A stretch of DNA of 39,669 bases from an uncultured Clostridia bacterium (GTDB lineage Bacteria > Bacillota > Clostridia > Christensenellales > Borkfalkiaceae): NCBI GenBank assembly GCA_947625605.1, contig CANQOY010000011.1:1-39669 (forward strand). Reading direction: 5' to 3'. Position 1 is the stretch's first letter. Each line of letters starts with the position of its first letter. Shown here in pieces: positions 1-7,868 of the stretch. The notes beneath the pieces were generated by a model, which was not told the origin of the DNA, searched no databases, and was given only the letters and a program-made list of their open reading frames with translations. The translations under genes and the position numbers were made by a program.

Positions 1-23
1 GGAACTCGGAGAATTTCTCGAAA

Positions 24-60
24 CACAAAAAAATAAACCCGAACAAGGGTGTTCGGATTT
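24..60 (-). terminator. Intrinsic terminator of the tRNA cluster
   Basis: On the minus strand a 10-bp stem (arms 51-60 and 35-44, one G-U pair) with a 6-nt loop is followed by a run of Ts (positions 34 to 24). It lies directly downstream of tRNA-Glu and closes the three-tRNA transcript. Confidence 0.85.
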
Positions 61-69
61 ATCCATGTC

Positions 70-144
70 TGGTGACCCGTACGGGACTCGAACCCATGAT
101 ACCACCGTGAAAGGGTGGTGTCTTAACCGCTTGACCAACGGGCC
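70..144 (-). tRNA. tRNA-Glu (TTC)
   Basis: The cloverleaf is complete. The anticodon stem is CCACC/GGTGG with loop CTTTCAC, giving anticodon TTC. The T-loop GGTTCGAGTCC is present and CCA is encoded in the DNA. It is the last gene of a cluster read from the promoter near 372-400. Confidence 0.95.
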
Positions 145-177
145 GTATATTTGAAACGGCATTCTGCCGATTCGTTT

Positions 178-254
178 TGGTAGCGATGAGTGGAGTCGAA
201 CCGCTGACCTATCGGGTATGAACCGATCGCTCTAACCAACTAAGCTACATCGCC
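178..254 (-). tRNA. tRNA-Met, elongator (CAT)
   Basis: 77 nt including an encoded CCA. The anticodon stem ATCGG/CCGAT has loop TTCATAC, so the anticodon is CAT. The paired first base (G1-C72) and the lack of three consecutive G-C pairs in the anticodon stem separate it from the initiator next door. Its overall sequence resembles the Bacillus elongator tRNA-Met more than tRNA-Ile2, so Ile(CAT) is less likely but not excluded. Confidence 0.88.
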
Positions 255-259
255 ATAAA

Positions 260-336
<77 letters not shown>

Positions 337-344
337 ATAAAAAT

Positions 345-362
345 ATTCGGCTTCCACCGAAT
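345..362 (-). promoter_or_regulatory. Leader hairpin before the tRNA cluster
   Basis: On the minus strand ATTCGG, a 6-nt loop and CCGAAT are followed by ATTTTTA, just before tRNA-fMet. It lies inside the predicted leader (start near 365). It looks like a weak intrinsic terminator or a processing site. The stem is only 6 bp, so function is uncertain. Confidence 0.35.
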
Positions 363-371
363 AGCTTTTTT

Positions 372-400
372 ATTGTAACGGAATCCCCGCCGTTTGTCAA
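372..400 (-). promoter_or_regulatory. Promoter of the tRNA cluster
   Basis: On the minus strand, -35 TTGACA (395-400), a 17-bp spacer and -10 TACAAT (372-377). This is a near-consensus sigma-A promoter placed about 30 nt upstream of tRNA-fMet. Confidence 0.85.
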
Positions 401-517
401 CCGTTTTTCAAAAGGAAAACCAATTATTTTTTTCGGAAGAGAAAAATTTCATCCCCTACCCATTCAGCGCCATGCAAATTTTTTCATATTTTTTCACCGA
501 TTGCACGCGCAATTTTG

Positions 518-546
518 TGGACACCGGGTCCAAACCGTGATATAAT
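518..546 (+). promoter_or_regulatory. Promoter of the M4 metalloprotease gene
   Basis: -35 TGGACA (518-523), 17-bp spacer, -10 TATAAT (541-546), with an extended -10 TG at 538-539. The predicted leader is about 44 nt and contains GGAGA just ahead of the start codon at 597. Confidence 0.8.
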
Positions 547-596
547 AGTATAAATATAAGATTTTTTTGCATAAAATTGCCGTTTGGAGATAGAAA

Positions 597-3290
597 ATGA
601 ATAAATTCAAAGGAAAACTTTTATTGGCGGCGCTCGCCGCCGTGATATTATGCGCGGTGCCGACGTCCGCCCTTTCCGTCGGGGCGCACGGGAAAACGGT
701 CTCTTCGCGCAGGGAGGTCCGCATGCGCGCGGAAGATCCGCTTGCGGCGCTCGCCCTTCTCGATGAGACGAAGGCAGCGGACGCGGCAAGCGAGTATCGG
801 CTCGAACAGGTCTCCAAGGTAGGCTACGGAAAGATCTATCGGTTCTGCCAGATCCATGACGGGAGCGAGGTGTTCGGCGGGGAGGTGACCGTCGCCGTAG
901 ACGAGGCGGGAAAGGTGCTCTCCGTGAACGGAAATTACCGCGATCTGCATACCATGCCCGAGGTCTCCCTCGACGAAACGGCTGCGATCGAGGCCGTGAC
1001 CGCGCAGCTCGGGGGCGAAGTTCTCTCGGCGAAGAGCGCAGTCTTTGCCGCGCAGGGAGCCCCTGAACCCGCCTATGAGATCTACACGGATGCCGACGGC
1101 GGCACGCATGTCTTTGTCTCTGCGGTGGACGGTGAGATCCTTTTGAGCGCTCCGCTCTCCTCCTCCGCGGCGCTTTCCACTATCCAGACGGACGCCGACG
1201 GCAACGCGGCCGAGACGGTCTTGTCCTATGACGAGGGTTCGGGCGTATACACGCTCTCGGACGAACTGCGGAACATCTACGCCTACGATTCGCACAACCG
1301 CGAATTTGCATATTATGAGGATTTCAATCGGGCGACCCTCTATTCCAACACGACGGGAACGTTCGATTCCATGGCGGTCTCGGTGTTCAACAATGTCGTC
1401 AAGGCGTACGATTTCTATACCGTGGAAGAAAATATCGGCGCGCAGCGATACGGCCTCAATGACGGAAACGATCAGGTCTACGGGAACATGAGCGCGCACC
1501 GCGAGATCCCCATCCGCCTCTACATCCATTACGGCACGAACTTCGAAAACGCCGCGTTCGGCTATGACGACTATCTCGGCGCGGGCGTGATGTATGTGGG
1601 CGACGGATATCGGAACGGCGTTCTGTATCGGCAGGGAAAGGCGCTCGACGTGATCGGGCACGAGTACCAGCACGGCGTGACGCACTTTGCCGCGGGGTTT
1701 GAGTACCTCAACGATTCCGGCGCGCTCGACGAGGCGTTCTCCGACATCTTCGGCGCCCTTGTGGAGGGCCATACGCCCGACGAGGAGCAATTCTGGCTCA
1801 TCGGCGAAAACGGCGTGCCGCAGGGGCTCTCGGCGCTGCGGAGCATCCGCAACCCTTCGGACGGATACCGCGCGACGGTGGCCGACAAGATCCCTCCCTG
1901 CAATCGGCCGGGCGATCACTATAACCACGGCTGCGACAACGGCGGCGTACACGAAAACAGCACGATCATCTCCCATGTGCAGTACACCGCGTGGAAGGCC
2001 ATGCCCCAATATTTCACGCGCGAACGCATCGGACAGCTCTGGTATGCGACCCTCTGCGCCCTGACCCCCACCGCGACCTTCGATGACTTTGCGGAGCAAT
2101 TCATGCTGGCCGCCGACCACCTCGGCTTCACCGAGGACGCGCAGACCGCCATCTACCAGAGCCTCTCGGCGAGCGGCCTCGTGGAGGGAGAGCACACGGT
2201 GCGCTTCCGGAATTATGACAACTCCCTCATCGCTTCCGTCACCGTCGCGCACGGCGAGGCGGTCGTCCCCCCTCCCGATCCGTCGCGGCCCATGACGGCG
2301 CGCTATGTCTATACCTTTACGGGCTGGGACGCAGACCTTTCGAGAGTGTTGACGGACATGACCGTGACGGCACAGTACGCGCGCAAGGTGCGCAACTATA
2401 CGGTGACTTTTACGGACGACGCGGGGAATGTCCTCGCCGTTCGGGAGGTGCCATACGGGTCGTCTGCGACTGCGCCCGATCCGCCCGTAAAGCCCGCGGA
2501 TGCGGAATATGAATACGAGTTCACGGGATGGAGCGGAAACTACAAGAATGTGACGGACGACCGCGTCTGCGCGGCACAGTACAGCGCCTCCCCGCGCACC
2601 TATGCCGTGACGTTCACGGATTGGGACGGAGAGGTGCTCAAAGAGGAGCAGGTCCCGTACATGGGTACCGCCTCGCCGCCCGACGCGCCCACGCGCGAGG
2701 CGGACGCGCAGTACGAATATACCTTTGCGGGATGGGAGGGAAGCACGGAAAATATCTCGCAGGACGGCACGGTGACCGCCCGGTACGAAGCCGTCTTGCG
2801 GCGCTACACCGTCACCCTCTCCGATCGCGGCGCCGAGCATGAAAAAGAGTTGCGCTACGGCGATCGGCTTCCCGTCCCCGAGGCACGCGCGGGGTATGAC
2901 TTCACGGGGTGGTATCTCGACGAAGAGTGCCTCGAAGCGGCTGCGGAAACGGTGAACGGCACGGCGACGCTCTACGCGGGATGGGCGCTTCACACATACA
3001 CGCTGACGCTCTACGAGGGCGAAACGCCGCGCAAGGTGACCGCGCACTACGGCGACGCGCTCCCCGTTCCCGAGGCGCGCAAGGGATACACGTTTGCGGG
3101 GTGGTATCTCGACGAAGCGCATACCATGTCCGCGGGGGAAGGGGTAGAAAGCGATCAGACGCTGTATGCCGCGTGGGAGAAATCGGGCGGCGGATGCCGG
3201 AGTGCGATCGGAATTTCTGGCTGCGTTGCGGCGCTTGCCATTCTCGGCGGCGCGGGAATTGTTCTCGCGATGAAGAAAAGAAAAAGCTAA
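597..3290 (+). CDS. Secreted, membrane-anchored M4 (thermolysin-family) metalloprotease with B-repeats
   Basis: A zinc endopeptidase predicted to sit on the cell surface. Residues 1-27 form a signal peptide. An FTP/PepSY-like propeptide follows. The M4 catalytic core has HEYQH at 355-359, the third zinc ligand E379 in GALDEAFSD, and the thermolysin-type catalytic His452 in DNGGVHENS. The spacing H355 to E379 equals that of thermolysin. From about residue 535 to 875 there are roughly five beta-rich repeats with an F(T/A)GW core, of the InlB B-repeat/Listeria-Bacteroides type. The last 30 residues are a hydrophobic segment ending in KKRKS, so the protein is membrane-anchored rather than sortase-linked. 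The start follows GGAGA and an extended -10 promoter. At 897 aa it is longer than classical thermolysins because of the repeats. The gene is monocistronic, with a repeat array downstream. Confidence 0.93.
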   Translation: MNKFKGKLLLAALAAVILCAVPTSALSVGAHGKTVSSRREVRMRAEDPLAALALLDETKAADAASEYRLEQVSKVGYGKIYRFCQIHDGSEVFGGEVTVAVDEAGKVLSVNGNYRDLHTMPEVSLDETAAIEAVTAQLGGEVLSAKSAVFAAQGAPEPAYEIYTDADGGTHVFVSAVDGEILLSAPLSSSAALSTIQTDADGNAAETVLSYDEGSGVYTLSDELRNIYAYDSHNREFAYYEDFNRATLYSNTTGTFDSMAVSVFNNVVKAYDFYTVEENIGAQRYGLNDGNDQVYGNMSAHREIPIRLYIHYGTNFENAAFGYDDYLGAGVMYVGDGYRNGVLYRQGKALDVIGHEYQHGVTHFAAGFEYLNDSGALDEAFSDIFGALVEGHTPDEEQFWLIGENGVPQGLSALRSIRNPSDGYRATVADKIPPCNRPGDHYNHGCDNGGVHENSTIISHVQYTAWKAMPQYFTRERIGQLWYATLCALTPTATFDDFAEQFMLAADHLGFTEDAQTAIYQSLSASGLVEGEHTVRFRNYDNSLIASVTVAHGEAVVPPPDPSRPMTARYVYTFTGWDADLSRVLTDMTVTAQYARKVRNYTVTFTDDAGNVLAVREVPYGSSATAPDPPVKPADAEYEYEFTGWSGNYKNVTDDRVCAAQYSASPRTYAVTFTDWDGEVLKEEQVPYMGTASPPDAPTREADAQYEYTFAGWEGSTENISQDGTVTARYEAVLRRYTVTLSDRGAEHEKELRYGDRLPVPEARAGYDFTGWYLDEECLEAAAETVNGTATLYAGWALHTYTLTLYEGETPRKVTAHYGDALPVPEARKGYTFAGWYLDEAHTMSAGEGVESDQTLYAAWEKSGGGCRSAIGISGCVAALAILGGAGIVLAMKKRKS

Positions 3291-3291
3291 T

Positions 3292-4085
3292 TTTCGCAAA
3301 ATTTGTTTTTCCATTTCGCAAAATTTGTTATTGAAACCAACCAGCGCCCTAATATGGGGCGCTGGTTTCTAATAATAGGGGCAACAAATTTTGCGAGGGG
3401 TATGCTGCGTACATCTCTTAAACCGAATTGGCCGCAACCATGTCTGCCTTCTCCCGACAAAAAGCCGAAAGGGTTCGGCAAATTGAGGCGCCCACGGCGG
3501 AAGTGAATTCCGCCTAAGGCACACTATTTCGCAAAATTTGTTATTGAAACCAACCAGCGCCCCGTGCGGGACGCTGGTTTCTAATAATATGGGCAACAAA
3601 TTTTGCGAGGGGTAAGCCGAATTCATCTCTCAAACTTTTCGGCCGCAACCGTTTCTGCTTGCCCCTGACATCAAGCCGAAAGGGTTCGGCAAATTGAGGC
3701 GCCCACGGCGGAAGTGAATTCCGCCTAAGGCACACTATTTCGCAAAATTTGTTATTGAAACCAACCAGCGCCCCGTGCGGGACGCTGGTTTCTAATAATA
3801 TGGGCAACAAATTTTGCGAGGGGTAAGCCGAATTCATCTCTCAAACTTTTCGGCCGCAACCGTTTCTGCTTGCCCCTGACATCAAGCCGAAAGGGTTCGG
3901 CAAATTGAGGCGCCCACGGCGGAAGTAAATTCCGCCTAAGGCACGGGATTGGGAATGTGTTTGGGCAAATTGAGGCGCCCACGGCGGAAGTGAATTCCGC
4001 CTAAGGCACGGGATTGGGAATGTGTTTGGGTAACTTGGCCGCCTAAGGCAAGGGGTTGGAAATGCGTTTGAGTAACTTGGGGCGC
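3292..4085. repeat. Tandem array of about 212-bp hairpin-bearing intergenic repeats
   Basis: Three consecutive units start at 3313, 3526 and 3737 (periods 213 and 211 bp). Units 2 and 3 are almost identical; unit 1 is more diverged. Each unit opens with a long palindrome: outer arms CGCAAAATTTGTT / AACAAATTTTGCG and an inner CCAGCG/CGCTGG stem. Two smaller perfect hairpins follow (GCCGAA/TTCGGC and GGCGGAA/TTCCGCC). An extra copy of the outer arm lies at 3294-3307. After unit 3, the last part (about 66 bp from CAAATTGAGGCG) repeats about twice and then decays to 4085. The array lies between convergent genes. Frames open through it are repeat artefacts. Confidence 0.9.
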
Positions 4086-4100
4086 CGGTTTGCTGCAAGA

Positions 4101-4799
4101 TCACGCCGTCTTTACATAGTGATACATGATCGCGCCGCCCCACGCCGTGTTGAAGCCTGCCTGCGTCTTGATCAGCGCAAAGCCGTACATCTTTCCCTCT
4201 TCCGCGAACTCGCCGCCGTAATTCAAGACGGTGTATGCGCCGATCTTGCGCACCGTGTACTCCATGGATTCGGGATTGCTCGAAGAGAATTCTTGGTCGA
4301 GATATTCGGTGACAGTTGCGCCGTTGAAAACGATCCTTTCGGTCGGATATTTCCCCACGTCCTCTTCCGCGAGCACATAGGTGCCGTCCTCGATCGTCTG
4401 AGCCGCCGCGGGAAGCGGGCTGTAAGTCATGGTGACCTTTTGCCTTCCGTCATCCGCCGTCATGGTCCCCTCCGCCTCGGACCATTGGATCGTCATGGAG
4501 AGCTCCTCGATAAAATACGAGCCCGCGGTCGTCCCCTCGTTGAGCCCGAGGCACAGCGTCATGCCCACTTCCTCTCCGTCTTGATCGGAAACCGAGCTCC
4601 CGATGAGGACGCAATAGACGTCGAAGTCCTCGTCCCCCTCGACGAACGTGAGTTCGAGGTGCGTCTCATCGCTCGAACCCGTCCAAACTCCGTAGAGCGT
4701 GGGATCTGCGGGGGGCTCTTCCCCATTGCCGCAAGCGGCAAGCGTCCCTACGGCGGCGAACATGCAGAGCGCCGCGGCCATTGCAACCAATTTTTTCAT
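4101..4799 (-). CDS. Predicted lipoprotein of unknown function
   Basis: 232 aa. The start at 4799 is set by GGAGG 5-6 nt upstream and by the lipoprotein signal it opens: MKK, a hydrophobic stretch, then lipobox LAAC with the lipidated Cys near residue 22. The mature part is acidic and beta-rich (for example LYGVWTGSSDETHLELTF), like small secreted lipid- or polymer-binding beta-barrel lipoproteins, but I recognise no named family. It has its own promoter (4830-4859) and ends against the repeat array. It is divergent from the serpin gene. A longer in-frame start at 4859 would lie on the promoter -35 and is rejected. Confidence 0.8.
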   Translation of the reverse strand: MKKLVAMAAALCMFAAVGTLAACGNGEEPPADPTLYGVWTGSSDETHLELTFVEGDEDFDVYCVLIGSSVSDQDGEEVGMTLCLGLNEGTTAGSYFIEELSMTIQWSEAEGTMTADDGRQKVTMTYSPLPAAAQTIEDGTYVLAEEDVGKYPTERIVFNGATVTEYLDQEFSSSNPESMEYTVRKIGAYTVLNYGGEFAEEGKMYGFALIKTQAGFNTAWGGAIMYHYVKTA

Positions 4800-4829
4800 A
4801 CCATCCTCCTGTCCTTTTTGATTGAAAAT

Positions 4830-4859
4830 ATTATAGAATATGCCCTCCCCTGCTGTCAA
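4830..4859 (-). promoter_or_regulatory. Promoter of the 232-aa lipoprotein gene
   Basis: Minus strand -35 TTGACA (4854-4859), 18-bp spacer, -10 TATAAT (4830-4835), about 31 nt upstream of the start codon. Confidence 0.8.
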
Positions 4860-4940
4860 GTAAATGGAGGAGCGAGAAAGATTTTTTGCCGGGATTTTCC
4901 AAAACGCGTCACAAAAACGGGATGAAAAACGTTTTTATGG

Positions 4941-4956
4941 GTGAAAAATATTTCAC
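4941..4956 (+). promoter_or_regulatory. Palindrome upstream of the serpin gene
   Basis: GTGAAA, 4 nt, TTTCAC: an inverted repeat 33 nt before the serpin start. It could be an operator. I could not place a convincing -35/-10 pair for the serpin gene, so its promoter remains unassigned. Confidence 0.3.
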
Positions 4957-4988
4957 ATCGCGCTTTCGCGATATTCGGAGGAAAATGT

Positions 4989-6347
4989 ATGAAAAAAGCG
5001 CTCTCGATCCTCTCTTCCCTCTGCATGGCGGCCGTGCTCCTTGCGGCGGCGGCATGCGGCGTTTCACCCAAGGGGCCGAATGGAAATGACGGCCCAGCCT
5101 TGGACATGGGTGGGGCAAAGGAGCTCGCAGGCTTCCACGGCACGGTGACGCCCCTCTCCCGTGAGGAGCGGGCCTCGGATGACTTTTCCGCCCTACAAAG
5201 GAGTGCGGAGGCGTTCTCCGAGAAGTTCACGGAGGCCGCGGGCATGGCGTATGCGAAAAGCAATTTTGCCGTCTCTCCCATCTCCGTGTACATGGCGCTC
5301 TCCCTCGCCGCCCAGACCTCTTTGGGCGAGACGAAGGAGGAACTTCTCTCCGCGCTCGGAACGGACGCCGCCTCTCTCCGAAGGGACTACTCCGCCCTCT
5401 ACCGCTCGTTGGAGACAGAATACCGCACGGATAAATATAGCGGAGAAAAACTCGTGGGGTGCGTCGATCTCTCCAACTCCGTCTGGGTGGATGAGGCCGT
5501 CTCCGCAAAGCGGGACTGCCTCGAAACCCTCGCAAACGGCTTCTATTGCAACAGCTATTCCGCCGACTTTGCATTCGCCAACGCGGAAGCGAACAGGGCG
5601 GTGCGCGCCTTCGTAAAGGAGCAGACGCGCGGGCTCATCGACCAAAACTTCAAGCTCTCCGAAAGGACCGTATTTGCCCTCATCAATACGCTCTACCTCA
5701 AAGACATATGGAATTACGGCGCCGACCTCGGCTTTACGCAGCGGGGCTATGCCTTCCGCAACGAGGACGGCACCGAGACGAACAAATCCTTCCTCTCGGG
5801 AACCTACCGTGCGGGGCGGGCCGTCGAGACCGAGCGGTATACCCACTTCCGCGCGGACACCGCCAACGGCTATCGGCTCAAATTCATCGTTCCCAAGGAT
5901 GGGTACACCGCAAGGCAGCTCTGCACCGCGGAGGTTTTGAGCGAGGTCAACGCCATCTCGTCGTACGGCGCGATCGACGAGGAACAGGGGATCCGCTATC
6001 TCACGCGCTGCCTCTTCCCCGAATTTTCCGCGAGCTATAACGAGGACGTCATCGGCATTCTGCGGCAGAGCTTCGGGATCGAGAGCCTGTTCTCGCCGAC
6101 GAGCTGCGACCTCACGGCGCTGTGCGACGTCCCCGCCTATTGCACGGAGGTCAGGCATGTGACGAAGCTCAACGTAGACAAGACGGGGATCGAGGGCGCC
6201 GCCGTCACCATGATGCAGGACGCAATGGCGGCGCCGCCCGTATACGAAAACGTGTACGAGGATTTCCTCGTAGACCGCGCGTTCGTCTTTCTCCTCACGG
6301 ACCACTACGATACCATCCTCTTCTCGGGCGTCGTCGGCAAGGTTTGA
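4989..6347 (+). CDS. Serpin-family protease inhibitor, predicted lipoprotein
   Basis: 452 aa. The start ATG at 4989 follows GGAGG and gives a lipoprotein signal ending in AAAAC-G. The serpin fold is clear: helix A/B region FAVSPISVYMALSLAAQTSLG; breach and strand region LINTLYLKDIWNYG; hinge LNVDKTGIEGAAVT; C-terminal signature DRAFVFLLTDHYDTILFSG. Small residues at P12-P9 of the hinge suggest an inhibitory rather than inert serpin. Counting as in alpha-1-antitrypsin (hinge Gly = P15), the scissile bond falls at Met-Ala|Ala-Pro, which would favour elastase-like proteases. Known bacterial gut serpins protect against host or community proteases; here the lipid anchor would hold it on the surface. 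An intrinsic terminator follows. Confidence 0.93.
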   Translation: MKKALSILSSLCMAAVLLAAAACGVSPKGPNGNDGPALDMGGAKELAGFHGTVTPLSREERASDDFSALQRSAEAFSEKFTEAAGMAYAKSNFAVSPISVYMALSLAAQTSLGETKEELLSALGTDAASLRRDYSALYRSLETEYRTDKYSGEKLVGCVDLSNSVWVDEAVSAKRDCLETLANGFYCNSYSADFAFANAEANRAVRAFVKEQTRGLIDQNFKLSERTVFALINTLYLKDIWNYGADLGFTQRGYAFRNEDGTETNKSFLSGTYRAGRAVETERYTHFRADTANGYRLKFIVPKDGYTARQLCTAEVLSEVNAISSYGAIDEEQGIRYLTRCLFPEFSASYNEDVIGILRQSFGIESLFSPTSCDLTALCDVPAYCTEVRHVTKLNVDKTGIEGAAVTMMQDAMAAPPVYENVYEDFLVDRAFVFLLTDHYDTILFSGVVGKV

Positions 6348-6430
6348 GCCTCAAAGGCAGGAAGAGGGACTTGTCAAGCCGATTTTCACAAAAAAGGACA
6401 GATTTCATTATTAAGAGGAAGCAGATCAGG

Positions 6431-6460
6431 AAGAGAGCCGAACGAAATCGGCTCTCTTAT
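6431..6460 (+). terminator. Intrinsic terminator after the serpin gene
   Basis: An 11-bp stem, AAGAGAGCCGA/TCGGCTCTCTT, with a 5-nt loop is followed by a short T-rich tail. It lies 84 nt after the serpin stop. Confidence 0.75.
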
Positions 6461-6541
6461 CTTGTGTGAGCCGCCGCGTTGATATAGTTTCGTTAAAAAC
6501 GCTATCGAAAAGATGATAAGCGAAAAATTTTTTTACATTGG

Positions 6542-6584
6542 TGATTGAAAATCATTGACTTTCATTCATCGAATGTACTATAAT
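6542..6584 (+). promoter_or_regulatory. Promoter with a 27-bp dyad operator (likely TetR site)
   Basis: -35 TTGACT (6555-6560), 18-bp spacer, -10 TATAAT (6579-6584). The dyad has half-sites TGATTGAAAATCA (6542-6554) and TGACTTTCATTCA (6556-6568), matching at 11 of 13 paired positions around one central base, and overlaps the -35. A TetR-family regulator is third in this operon, so autoregulated repression is the simplest reading. Confidence 0.75.
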
Positions 6585-6608
6585 AAAAGAATCAAAGGAG
6601 ACTGTCAA

Positions 6609-7778
6609 ATGAACGATTTTGTCTTTCAAAACACCACAAAGGTTTATTTCGGCAAAGACCAACTGAAACAACTCGGTGCGGAACTCAAAAAGTACGGAAG
6701 AAGAGTGCTTCTCGTCTACGGCGGCGGCTCGATCAAGAAAATCGGACTTTATGAGAAAGTGCTGAAAGAAATCGCGGGCGCGGGGCTGGAATGTTTTGAA
6801 CTTGCGGGAGTAGAACCCAATCCCCGCCACACGACCGTCAACCGCGGCGCGGCGATGTGCAAACAAAACAAGATCGACGTTCTGCTCGCTGTCGGCGGCG
6901 GCTCTACCATAGACTGCACAAAGGCGATCGCCGCGGCAACTTATTACGACGGCGACGCTTGGGATCTGGTAAAGGGCACGGCCTCTGTTGTAAACGCATT
7001 GCCCATCGTCACCGTTCTCACGCTTGCGGCGACCGGCTCCGAAATGGATTGCGGCGGCGTTATCTCGAACATGCAGACGCATGAAAAACTTGCCATTCTC
7101 AGCCCGCTGTTGCAGCCCAAGGCGTCCTTTTTGAACCCCGAAAACACCTATTCGGTGAGTAAATTTCAGACGGCTTGCGGCAGCGTGGATATTCTTTCGC
7201 ACGTCTTTGATAGCTATTACTTCACCATGCAGCCCAAAATGGATTTTATCGACCGCGTCATGATAGATCTCATCAAGACGGTCGTCAAGTACGCCCCGAT
7301 CGCGCTCGAAACTCCCGACGACTACGAGGCGCGCGCAAATCTCATGTGGGCATCTTCTTGGGCATTGAACGGTTTCGTTGCCGCAGGGATAGACCAAGAC
7401 GTCTCCTGCCATATGATGGAGCATGAACTCTCCGCGTTTTATGATATTACGCACGGCCTCGGACTTGCGATCTTGACTCCGAGATGGCTCAAATATGTGT
7501 TGGATGAGGATACTGCCCCGCAAATCAAAAAATTTGGTGTGGATGTTTTCGGAATTGATCCCTCTCTTTCGAACATGGGTGGGGCAAACGCCGCGATCGA
7601 CGCCCTTTCCGACTTCTTCTTCCATACGCTCGGTCTGCAAAGCACGCTTACCGAACTCGGTATTGACGACAGCAATTTCTCCGTTATGGCGCAAAAGGCC
7701 TGCTCAGGCGGTACGTTGCAAGGATTCAAGCCGCTTGCCCCCAAGGACGTGGAAGCGATTTTCAGAATGTGCCTGTGA
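6609..7778 (+). CDS. Iron-containing alcohol dehydrogenase (butanol dehydrogenase-like)
   Basis: 389 aa, group III metal-dependent alcohol dehydrogenase, of the BdhA/YqhD branch. It interconverts aldehydes and alcohols with NAD(P)H in the cytoplasm. Visible motifs are the N-terminal FVFQNTTKVYFGK, the nucleotide-binding GGGS at 97-100 (VGGGSTIDCTKA), ATGSEMD at 141-147, and the metal ligands D194 and H198 (VDILSHVF), H272 (MEHELSAFYD) and H282 (THGLGL). AAAGGAG ahead of ATG 6609 fixes the start. It is the first gene of a four-gene operon with a transporter component, a TetR regulator and an aldo/keto reductase, pointing to carbonyl or alcohol metabolism induced by a small molecule. Substrate unknown. 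Confidence 0.93.
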   Translation: MNDFVFQNTTKVYFGKDQLKQLGAELKKYGRRVLLVYGGGSIKKIGLYEKVLKEIAGAGLECFELAGVEPNPRHTTVNRGAAMCKQNKIDVLLAVGGGSTIDCTKAIAAATYYDGDAWDLVKGTASVVNALPIVTVLTLAATGSEMDCGGVISNMQTHEKLAILSPLLQPKASFLNPENTYSVSKFQTACGSVDILSHVFDSYYFTMQPKMDFIDRVMIDLIKTVVKYAPIALETPDDYEARANLMWASSWALNGFVAAGIDQDVSCHMMEHELSAFYDITHGLGLAILTPRWLKYVLDEDTAPQIKKFGVDVFGIDPSLSNMGGANAAIDALSDFFFHTLGLQSTLTELGIDDSNFSVMAQKACSGGTLQGFKPLAPKDVEAIFRMCL

Positions 7779-7868
7779 TCCCATCGCCGAATAAAATGTA
7801 AAAATAAAGATTGGAGGTAATTTACGATAATCGAACAAGTTCTTTCGCGTCACAACGCGGCTCTCCGT

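Noticed and set aside
648-3314. A very long open frame antisense to the M4 metalloprotease gene
   Set aside because: It is a consequence of GC-rich codon use in the real gene. The protease has a full set of domains, promoter and ribosome binding site; the antisense frame shows low-complexity, Arg/His-rich sequence and no start signals.
3313-3940. CRISPR array or integron attC array
   Set aside because: The repeats are over 200 bp, contiguous and without unique spacers, which excludes CRISPR. No integrase gene or attC core-site pattern with cassettes is present.
3369-4143. Overlapping open frames on the minus strand through the tandem array
   Set aside because: They are repeated only because the DNA unit is repeated. 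They have no ribosome binding sites and cross hairpins; the period is not a constant multiple of three.
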